Source of the DNA: Lewinellaceae bacterium
GTDB taxonomy: Bacteria > Bacteroidota > Bacteroidia > Chitinophagales > Saprospiraceae
DNA length: 64,000 nucleotides
Direction of reading: 5' to 3'
NCBI GenBank assembly: GCA_020636405.1
Contig: JACJXW010000004.1
Coordinates: 310,001 to 374,000, forward strand
A program made the position numbers and the translations under genes. Shown piece by piece: positions 26,110 through 32,898 of this stretch (position 1 is its first letter; the number at the start of each line of letters is the position of its first letter). Below the pieces are notes generated by a model. The model was not told the DNA's origin, did not search any database, and worked only from the letters and a program-made list of their open reading frames with translations.

Positions 26110-26670
26110 ATGGCACTCACCGAATCCAACATGCTCGAACTGGGGACCAAAGCCCCGGAATTTGTGCTGCCGGACACCGTTTCCGGTAAAAACATCAGCC
26201 TTTCCGATATCCGGTCGGAAAAGGCCACCGTCATTATGTTCCTCTGCAATCATTGTCCCTATGTGGTCCACGTTAATCCGGAGATCATTCGCCTGGCCAG
26301 GGAATACCAGGAGAAGGGCGTCAGCTTCGTGGCCATCAGTTCCAATGATGCAGGCAAATATCCGCAGGATGGGCCGGAGGAGATGAAAAAGCTGGCAGCG
26401 CGGGTAGGTTACCCTTTCCCTTACCTCTACGATGAGCGTCAGGATGTCGCCCGTGACTATGATGCCGCCTGCACGCCGGACTTCTACGTTTTTGATGGAA
26501 AGCTTCGGCTCGTTTATCGCGGCCGCCTCGACCGTTCCCGTCCTGGCAGTGGCATTCCTCTCACCGGTGAGGACCTGCGCGCCGCCCTTGATGCGGTGCT
26601 GGCTGGAGAACCGGTGGCGGAGGAGCAGTATCCGAGCGCAGGGTGCAACATCAAGTGGAAACCCTATTGA
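26110..26670 (+). CDS. Thioredoxin-fold peroxiredoxin-like protein (CNHC active site)
   Basis: 186 residues without signal peptide, so cytoplasmic. An AhpC/TSA-type thioredoxin fold is indicated by GTKAPEFVLPDTVSGKNISL, then ATVIMFLCNHCPYVVHV. The redox motif is Cys46-Asn-His-Cys49, followed by a cis-Pro region (ACTPDFYVF) and GRLDRSRPGSGIPLTGEDL. This subgroup is common in bacteria and is thought to act as a thiol peroxidase or reductase; the partner is unknown. It stands alone between the propeller gene and mnmG. Confidence 0.85.
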   Translation: MALTESNMLELGTKAPEFVLPDTVSGKNISLSDIRSEKATVIMFLCNHCPYVVHVNPEIIRLAREYQEKGVSFVAISSNDAGKYPQDGPEEMKKLAARVGYPFPYLYDERQDVARDYDAACTPDFYVFDGKLRLVYRGRLDRSRPGSGIPLTGEDLRAALDAVLAGEPVAEEQYPSAGCNIKWKPY

Positions 26671-26781
26671 TCAGGAGGGCTGGTTGGCATGGGGGTATTT
26701 GTTTCAGGTTTGCCGGATAGGGGGATGAACGATTTAATGCCCTGTGGTGTTGACCTTCAGGCGAATGTGAAGAGGATTCTT

Positions 26782-26789
26782 TATCTTTG
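26782..26789 (+). promoter_or_regulatory. -7 element TATCTTTG upstream of mnmG
   Basis: Exact TAnnTTTG match placed 26 bases before the mnmG ATG, leaving a ~20-base leader. No clear -33 box is seen at the expected spacing. Confidence 0.5.
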
Positions 26790-26815
26790 CCTCCCGAAAG
26801 TTTAAACAGAACAGC

Positions 26816-28681
26816 ATGTTTCCTGAATACGATGTAATAGTAGTGGGAGCCGGCCACTCCGGTTGCGAAGCAGCCGTGGCTGCCGCCAATATGGGCTCCA
26901 GAGTGATGCTGGTGACGATGAACATGAACACCATCGCCCAGATGTCGTGCAACCCGGCCATGGGGGGGGTGGCCAAGGGGCAGATCGTGCGCGAGATCGA
27001 CGCCCTGGGAGGGTATTCGGGTATTGTGACCGACCACACCATGGTGCAGTTCCGCATGCTGAACCGCTCTAAAGGGCCGGCTATGTGGAGCCCCCGAGCC
27101 CAGAGCGACCGCATGCTGTTCGCCCGCAAGTGGCGCAATATGCTGGAAGAACACCCCAATATTGATTTCTGGCAGGAGATGGCCACCGGAATTATAGTGA
27201 AGAACGGAGTAGCCAGGGGCGTCCGTACCAGTATGGGACTGGAGATCCCTGCCAAAGCAGTAGTGCTTACCAACGGCACTTTCCTCAACGGGGTGATCCA
27301 CATCGGCGAGAAACAATTCGGTGGTGGCCGCGCTGGTGAAAAGGCGGCAAAAGGCATTACGGAACAACTCGTCGAGTTGGGCTTCGAGGCCGGTAGGATG
27401 AAAACGGGCACTCCGCCCCGGGTCGACGGCCGTACGCTGGACTGGGCCGCTATGGAAGTTCAACCGGGAGATGAAAACCCCAGCAAGTTTTCCTACACCG
27501 ATACGCCCAAACTGGAGAAGCAACTGCCCTGCCACATTGCCTACACCAGCCCGGAGGTACACGACATCCTGCGGACGGGCTTTGGCCGATCGCCTATGTT
27601 CAACGGGCGCATCCAGGGCCTGGGGCCGCGCTATTGCCCTTCCATCGAAGATAAGATCGACCGCTTTGCCGATAAAGACCGCCACCAGCTATTCGTCGAG
27701 CCGGAAGGCTGGGATACCTGCGAGATCTATGTCAACGGGTTCTCCTCCTCCCTGCCGGAAGACGTGCAGTACAAGGCGCTGCGCACCGTACGGGGCTTCG
27801 AGAACATGAAGATGTTCCGCCCGGGTTACGCCATCGAATACGATTTCTTCCCGCCCACTCAGCTGAAAACCTCGCTGGAAACCCACCTGGTGAAGAACCT
27901 CTTCTTTGCCGGGCAGATCAACGGGACCACGGGCTACGAAGAGGCGGGCTGCCAGGGCATGATGGCAGGCATCAACGCCCACCTGGCTGTCAACGATGAA
28001 GAGCCCTTCATCCTGAAGCGGTCGGAAGCGTACATTGGCGTACTCATCGACGACCTGGTCAATAAAGGCACCAAGGAGCCTTACCGCATGTTCACTTCCC
28101 GGGCCGAATACCGCATCCTGCTGCGCCAGGACAATGCCGACCTGCGCCTGACCCCGCTGGCACAGAAGCTGGGCATCCGCGGTACGGACGAGCGCATGAT
28201 CCGCGTAGCCGCTAAAGAAGATGCCGCCCGGGCTATCGAAAAATTCTTCAAGGAATACAGTGTAGAACCGGGGCAGGTCAACCGATACCTGGAAGAGCAG
28301 GGCACCAGCCCTATCAGTCAGAAAGTTAAGCTGCTGGGCATTCTGCTGCGCCCCCAGATCGATACGGCCGGCCTGCGCAGTGCCCTGCCCGCTCTCGACG
28401 AATTCCTGCAAGGCTACGAGCCGGAGTTCATCGATCTCGCCGAGATCAACATGAAATACGAGGGGTACATAGACCGGGAGCAGGAGCGTGTCGACAAAAT
28501 GAACCGCCTGGAGTCCGTTCGCCTCAGCGACACCTTCGACTACCAGCAGTTGTCTTCTCTCTCCAAGGAGGCCAGGGAAAAGCTCTCCCAGATCAGGCCC
28601 CGCACCGTGGGGCAGGCCAGTCGCATCAGTGGAGTGTCGCCGGCGGATATCTCGGTGTTATTGGTGCACATGGGGCGGTAG
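26816..28681 (+). CDS. mnmG: tRNA uridine-5-carboxymethylaminomethyl(34) synthesis enzyme
   Basis: MnmG (GidA) works with MnmE to modify U34 of tRNAs reading NNA/NNG codons, using FAD and methylene-tetrahydrofolate. The 621-residue length is typical. Seen are the FAD-binding start VIVVGAGHSGCEAAVAAANMG, the family signatures MSCNPAMGGVAKGQIVREID and PRYCPSIEDKI, and GTTGYEEAGCQGMMAGINAH. The C-terminal MnmE-binding helical domain ends SRISGVSPADISVLLVHM. A housekeeping gene, transcribed from its own -7 element. MnmE is not in the window. Confidence 0.97.
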   Translation: MFPEYDVIVVGAGHSGCEAAVAAANMGSRVMLVTMNMNTIAQMSCNPAMGGVAKGQIVREIDALGGYSGIVTDHTMVQFRMLNRSKGPAMWSPRAQSDRMLFARKWRNMLEEHPNIDFWQEMATGIIVKNGVARGVRTSMGLEIPAKAVVLTNGTFLNGVIHIGEKQFGGGRAGEKAAKGITEQLVELGFEAGRMKTGTPPRVDGRTLDWAAMEVQPGDENPSKFSYTDTPKLEKQLPCHIAYTSPEVHDILRTGFGRSPMFNGRIQGLGPRYCPSIEDKIDRFADKDRHQLFVEPEGWDTCEIYVNGFSSSLPEDVQYKALRTVRGFENMKMFRPGYAIEYDFFPPTQLKTSLETHLVKNLFFAGQINGTTGYEEAGCQGMMAGINAHLAVNDEEPFILKRSEAYIGVLIDDLVNKGTKEPYRMFTSRAEYRILLRQDNADLRLTPLAQKLGIRGTDERMIRVAAKEDAARAIEKFFKEYSVEPGQVNRYLEEQGTSPISQKVKLLGILLRPQIDTAGLRSALPALDEFLQGYEPEFIDLAEINMKYEGYIDREQERVDKMNRLESVRLSDTFDYQQLSSLSKEAREKLSQIRPRTVGQASRISGVSPADISVLLVHMGR

Positions 28682-28803
28682 AAAGGCCTCAAAGATGTAC
28701 AGTGGATGGTTGTCCATCGTACTGCCCACAATGCACACCCTGGCTATTGTGAAGATAATAACATCGTCTTAGGCCAAACCTCCCGTTAATGAAAGATGGC
28801 CTG

Positions 28804-29646
28804 TTACCTCAAAATGACCTCCGTCTTTAGTGTTGAGGCCGCGCTACCGATATAGGAACCGAGGACCGGCGCGGTGCGTTCCGGATAGGCCGAAGCGGCC
28901 ACGGCCACATGGCGCCGGGACACGGCGCTGCCTTGCGTAGGGTCGAAGCCGCGCCAGCCGGCGCCGGGCAGGTACACTTCCACCCAGGCATGGAGCTCAT
29001 TTTTGGCGTCCTCCCTGTCCGTCCATGCATAACCACTGACGAAGCGGGCGGCGAGCCCAACGGACTGGCAGGCGGCGACCATGAGGGTGCTCAGGTCTCG
29101 ACAGGACCCCCGGCGGTTCAGGAAGGTATCCAGCGGGTCGTGCGGAGGGCCTTCTTCCCGAAGCGTGTAGGTGAAACCTTCATGGATGCGTTGGCACAAG
29201 AGCGTCAGGAAGGCAACGGTTTGGCCTGCGGCTTCCGATAACAGGTTGGAAGCCCATTCCGTTATAGCAGGTTCGAAAAATGGCGGCCCTTTGTATATCT
29301 CCAACAGTTGTTCCAGCAAACCGGAATAGGTGAATGGCAATTGAGCCGCCTCAAAGGGGTATATGATGAAGTAATGGGGGTCGAAAGGCGGGCAATCAAC
29401 GGTCATTTCCAGAACGATCTCCAGTTGATCTGCCGGGCCATTAAAATACGCCCAATGACTGGGGTTGCCTTCTGCATCCAATTCCGAATACAAGCCGCTG
29501 GGTTCCGGAGAGATCTTCAACTGATGGCCGATCAGGCGTTGGTGGAGGCTCAGGCGCGGCCACAAATTCAGGCGCTGGGGCCCCAGCAGAACAGGAGCCT
29601 CATACTGATAAAGCAGTCGATGGTAAATGAATAATGCTGATGACAC
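28804..29646 (-). CDS. Transglutaminase-like cysteine protein of the ATP-grasp/alpha-E operon
   Basis: 280 residues, no signal peptide. The N-terminal ~120 residues match the Bact_transglu_N beta domain (YRLLYQYEAPVLLGPQRLNLWP type). The core then shows the papain-like triad: RRGSCRDLSTLMVAACQSVGL (Cys182), ELHAWVEVYLP (His219) and GFDPTQG (Asp235). Bacterial members may be peptidases or amide-forming enzymes. It is the last gene of a three-gene minus-strand unit with the alpha-E protein and the circularly permuted ATP-grasp enzyme. The set is recognised from comparative genomics as a likely peptide-synthesis or protein-tagging system whose product is unknown. Confidence 0.88.
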   Translation of the reverse strand: MSSALFIYHRLLYQYEAPVLLGPQRLNLWPRLSLHQRLIGHQLKISPEPSGLYSELDAEGNPSHWAYFNGPADQLEIVLEMTVDCPPFDPHYFIIYPFEAAQLPFTYSGLLEQLLEIYKGPPFFEPAITEWASNLLSEAAGQTVAFLTLLCQRIHEGFTYTLREEGPPHDPLDTFLNRRGSCRDLSTLMVAACQSVGLAARFVSGYAWTDREDAKNELHAWVEVYLPGAGWRGFDPTQGSAVSRRHVAVAASAYPERTAPVLGSYIGSAASTLKTEVILR

Positions 29647-29663
29647 GGTTCTGAGTGGATCTT

Positions 29664-30644
29664 TTAGCCTTGTTCCTGAGTGCCTCCGTTGAAAGGCGCT
29701 ACAGGTTTGAGCGCAAAGTACGTCTCAAATATGGCTTCTCCAACAAGATTGTTGCGCTTTTGGAAATCATCCAGGTATTCGTGCAGGCCCGAAGTTACGA
29801 TCTCGCTGGCGTCGGTAAATTCGAGCTCTGACCGAAGCCGGCCCATTACTTTGATCGCTTTGTTACCTTTGGTGTCTCCGTCCGAAATGGCCAGCAGCGA
29901 CTGTTCGGCCTGGGAGAGGCAATAATATATGGATCGCGGAAACCTGCGGTCCAAAACCAGGAAATAAATGATGTCTTCCGGACGCAGCACCCGGAATGCC
30001 TGCCGGTACATGTTGTAGGCGCTGGCAGACTTGAGCACTGCCGACCATTGCAGGAGGTCCATATTGGTGCCGATGGCCTCGATGCTGGGCAACAAGATGA
30101 AATATTTGATATCGAGGAAGCGCGATGTCTTATCGGCCCGTTCGAGGAAGCGCCCCAGCCGGCTGAAATGCCAGCTTTCGTTGCGGGAGAGGGTAGAATC
30201 GACAATGCCGTAGAACAACTGGCTGGCCATTTTGATATCGTTGAAGAAATCCTGCCATTCATCCATCTTCCAGCCCTGTTTGGAGGAAACCTGCTGCACG
30301 TCCAGGAAAACCTGGTTGAGGTGCTCCCACATTTCTTTGGTGATGCTCTCCCTTACACTGCGGGCATTCTCCCGTGCTGCCCGGAGACAGCTAAGGATGG
30401 AATTGGGGTTGCGCTGGTCGAAGCTCATGAACTGAAGCACGGCGTCCCGGGCCGGGTTATCAAAGTATTGATAAAAAAGATGGTTGTCGGCATTCGCCAC
30501 AAGCAAGGGTTCCCATTGCTCCCGTTCACTAGGCGGCATATCCAGAATGAGGTTGAAGTTGACCGACATAAAGCGGGCATAGTTTTCCGCCCGCTCGATG
30601 TAGCGGTTCATCCAGTAGATAGAATTGGCAACGCGGCTTAGCAT
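29664..30644 (-). CDS. Alpha-E domain protein (DUF403)
   Basis: 326 residues from the ATG at 30644, giving the canonical family start MLSRVANSIYWMNRYIERAE. An upstream in-frame extension exists, but it is encoded by the simple repeat at 30650-30704 and reads as low-complexity His/Arg/Ser, so it is rejected. The protein is all-helical, with conserved family features such as SVRESITKEMWEHLN and ERADKTSRFLDIKYF. Alpha-E proteins almost always accompany a circularly permuted ATP-grasp enzyme. They may bind or present the substrate, or act as a partner subunit. It begins ~110 bases after the ATP-grasp gene and ends 17 bases before the transglutaminase gene. Confidence 0.9.
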   Translation of the reverse strand: MLSRVANSIYWMNRYIERAENYARFMSVNFNLILDMPPSEREQWEPLLVANADNHLFYQYFDNPARDAVLQFMSFDQRNPNSILSCLRAARENARSVRESITKEMWEHLNQVFLDVQQVSSKQGWKMDEWQDFFNDIKMASQLFYGIVDSTLSRNESWHFSRLGRFLERADKTSRFLDIKYFILLPSIEAIGTNMDLLQWSAVLKSASAYNMYRQAFRVLRPEDIIYFLVLDRRFPRSIYYCLSQAEQSLLAISDGDTKGNKAIKVMGRLRSELEFTDASEIVTSGLHEYLDDFQKRNNLVGEAIFETYFALKPVAPFNGGTQEQG

Positions 30645-30649
30645 AGGTT

Positions 30650-30704
30650 GATGTGCGATTTTGATATGCGATGTGCGATGTGCGATTTTTGATGTGCGAT
30701 GTGT
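30650..30704. repeat. GATGTGCGAT simple-repeat tract
   Basis: Overlapping copies of GATGTGCGAT and GATTTTGATATGCGAT fill the gap between the ATP-grasp and alpha-E genes. Eighteen bases (30683-30700, CGATTTTTGATGTGCGAT) recur exactly at 59000-59017, so this is a dispersed family. Confidence 0.8.
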
Positions 30705-30758
30705 TATCGGGGGAAGGCCGGAGGAGGCGATCGAACATAACGCACCGAAAATCAAACT

Positions 30759-32210
30759 TTAGTACAGCACCCAGGTGTCCTTGCTTCCTCCGCCCTGGGA
30801 GGAATTCACCACCAACGACCCTTTGCGCATGGCCACCCGGGTCAGCCCGCCAGGGATCACCTCTACCTTTTCTCCATAGAGGATATAAGGGCGCAGGTCC
30901 ACGTGGCGGCCTTCAAACCGGCCGTCGATATTGGTCGGTACCCGGGATAGAGAAATGGTAGGTTGGGCTATATAATTCCGGGGGTTGGCCTGGATGCGTT
31001 TACGGAATTCATCGCATTCTGCCCTGGTTGACTTCGGGCCGATGAGCATCCCGTATCCCCCGGCTTCGTTGGCCTCTTTGACTACCAGTTGTTCAATGTG
31101 TTCCAGTACGTACTTGCGGCTGTCCTCTTCTTCGCAGATGTAGGTATGAACGTTGGGCAATATGGCGTCCTGGCCCAGATAGTACTTAATGATACGCGGC
31201 ACGTAGGCATATACGACCTTGTCGTCGGCCACGCCGGTGCCCGGTGCGTTGGCCAGTGCTATCTGTCCATTGCGGTATGCTTCAAAAATACCCGGGATAC
31301 CGATCAGGGACTCTGGGTTGAAGGCCAGAGGGTCCAGGAAGGTGTCGTCGATGCGGCGATAGATCACATCAACCGGTTCAAACCCCCTGGTTGTCCGCAT
31401 CTTAACTTGCCCGTCCAGGACGATCAGGTCGTTGCTCTCCACCAATTGTACCCCCATCTGCTGGGCGAGGTAGGAATGTTCGAAATAAGCCGAATTGTAG
31501 GTTCCCGGAGTTAGGACCACAACGGTAGGGGCGATTTTCCCGCTGAGGTATTGCAGCATGTCCAGCAAACGGGTCGGATAATCGGAAACATGCTGTACCC
31601 CAACCTTTTCCAGGACCTCCGGAAAGGACTTTTTCAGGATTTCCCGGTTTTCAAGCATATAAGATACGCCGGAAGGACAACGCAGATTATCTTCCAGGAC
31701 CATGAAGTTTCCGTCGTCCCCCCGGATCAGGTCTGAACCGGTGATATGGCACCAGATCCCTTTAGGCGGATTGAGCCCCATACATTGCGGCAGGAAGCTC
31801 CGGCTCGATTCGATCACATGCCGCGGAATGATACCGTCCTTGATAATGCGCTGATCGTGATACAGGTCATCGAGAAACAGGTTGAGCGCGGTTACCCGCT
31901 GTATAAGGCCTTCCTCCAACCTTCTCCACTCGCCTCCGCCAATGATGCGGGGAATGATGTCGATCGGCATGATCCGTTCCACCCCCTGATTTTCGGAATA
32001 GACGTTGAAGGTGATCCCCATGGACAGCAGGGTGCGCTCGGCAGCATGCTGCTTGGTGGAAAAGTCTTTGCGGGACATTTGCAGAAGCTCTTCATAAAGA
32101 TAAGCGCATTCAGTCCGTACGGTACCGTCGGGCAGGAACATCTCATCGAAAAAGCCGCCTGTCTCATATCCCTCAAAGGAGGTAAGTGCTAAAGGCCTGT
32201 TGTTTGCCAT
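30759..32210 (-). CDS. Circularly permuted ATP-grasp type 2 protein (DUF404/DUF407)
   Basis: 483 residues, cytoplasmic. The family opening is seen at FEGYETGGFFDEMFLPDG, followed by AERTLLSMGITFNVYSENQGV and ERIMPIDIIPRII. The permuted ATP-grasp core includes GDDGNFMVLEDNLRCPSGVSY (Mg/ATP acid residues) and VDVIYRRIDDTFLDPLAF. The C-terminal part has VANAPGTGVADDKVVYAY-type motifs and ends SSQGGGSKDTWVLY. ATP-grasp enzymes join a carboxylate to an amine via an acyl-phosphate, so this is probably an amidoligase. It leads the operon with the alpha-E and transglutaminase genes. The substrate is not known. Confidence 0.92.
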   Translation of the reverse strand: MANNRPLALTSFEGYETGGFFDEMFLPDGTVRTECAYLYEELLQMSRKDFSTKQHAAERTLLSMGITFNVYSENQGVERIMPIDIIPRIIGGGEWRRLEEGLIQRVTALNLFLDDLYHDQRIIKDGIIPRHVIESSRSFLPQCMGLNPPKGIWCHITGSDLIRGDDGNFMVLEDNLRCPSGVSYMLENREILKKSFPEVLEKVGVQHVSDYPTRLLDMLQYLSGKIAPTVVVLTPGTYNSAYFEHSYLAQQMGVQLVESNDLIVLDGQVKMRTTRGFEPVDVIYRRIDDTFLDPLAFNPESLIGIPGIFEAYRNGQIALANAPGTGVADDKVVYAYVPRIIKYYLGQDAILPNVHTYICEEEDSRKYVLEHIEQLVVKEANEAGGYGMLIGPKSTRAECDEFRKRIQANPRNYIAQPTISLSRVPTNIDGRFEGRHVDLRPYILYGEKVEVIPGGLTRVAMRKGSLVVNSSQGGGSKDTWVLY

Positions 32211-32438
32211 ACTGAAAGGATAATGAAAATCAAGGTCTTAATGGCTGAGTTGGAAAGGGCTGGATGGCCAAAGGTGTTTGGCGCGGATCAATTTAATCAT
32301 TTAAACCGACTTGGCAAACAAAAAGGAAACCACTTCTATCCGGCCCTCTGACATTTCTCACCTTTTTCCGCTGACGAAAGTCATCCCTGACGACAGGAAA
32401 AAGGCAGAATTTAATGGTGGATATAAAAACCTCTGCTT

Positions 32439-32729
32439 ATGCGCACCCTAGAAAAAATATTCCCAGGCTTTTTCGCTGCGATAGGCATCACCGTCGTAGC
32501 TACGTGGTTTGCCCTTCTGATCATTGGAGTGGCCAATACCATGGTGCATATTTTGTTCCTTTTTATCACCGCCTTCATTTTCGAAATTTATTCCAGTAAT
32601 CAGGAATATCAGGCCAATGAGGCCAAACGGAAGAGGGAGATGGAAGAAGTGGAGCACATGCTGAAACAACTAAAAGAAGACGACCATGAGGAAATGATAG
32701 AAGAATTGGAAGAGGAATATAATCTTTGA
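32439..32729 (+). CDS. Small two-helix membrane protein with acidic coiled-coil tail
   Basis: 96 residues. Two adjacent hydrophobic segments (~10-28 and ~31-50, FFAAIGITVVATWFALLIIG and MVHILFLFITAFIFEIY) suggest a helical hairpin in the inner membrane. A strongly charged helix follows to the end (KRKREMEEVEHMLKQLKEDD, ending EELEEEYNL). The family is unknown to me. It diverges from the ATP-grasp operon across ~230 bases and is followed by a 12-bp hairpin, so it appears to be a self-contained transcript. A role as a membrane adaptor is possible but speculative. Confidence 0.7.
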   Translation: MRTLEKIFPGFFAAIGITVVATWFALLIIGVANTMVHILFLFITAFIFEIYSSNQEYQANEAKRKREMEEVEHMLKQLKEDDHEEMIEELEEEYNL

Positions 32730-32768
32730 CCCTTTTCCAGCATAAACTGCACTATAGAACAGCCAGTT

Positions 32769-32803
32769 GAAGCAGTAGCCTTATTCATTGGGGCTACTGC
32801 TTC
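32769..32803. terminator. 12-bp hairpin between convergent genes
   Basis: GAAGCAGTAGCC (32769-32780) pairs perfectly with GGCTACTGCTTC (32792-32803), 11-base loop. The trailing sequence is only moderately T-rich. Probable 3' end of the small membrane protein transcript. Confidence 0.6.
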
Positions 32804-32836
32804 TTCATTTCGGACGTACTTTAAATTAGCTCCCAC

Positions 32837-32870
32837 AAAAAAAGCCCCCATGCCCGAGGGCCATGGGGGG
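32837..32870 (-). terminator. Intrinsic terminator of the M43 protease gene
   Basis: Read on the minus strand, CCCCCATG-G-CCC pairs with GGG-CATGGGGG around a 2-base loop with one bulge. It is followed by C and seven T (A run 32837-32843 on the plus strand). Strong and correctly placed ~30 bases after the stop. Confidence 0.85.
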
Positions 32871-32898
32871 AGAGAAACCTCTCAAAGATTTCTGGATA

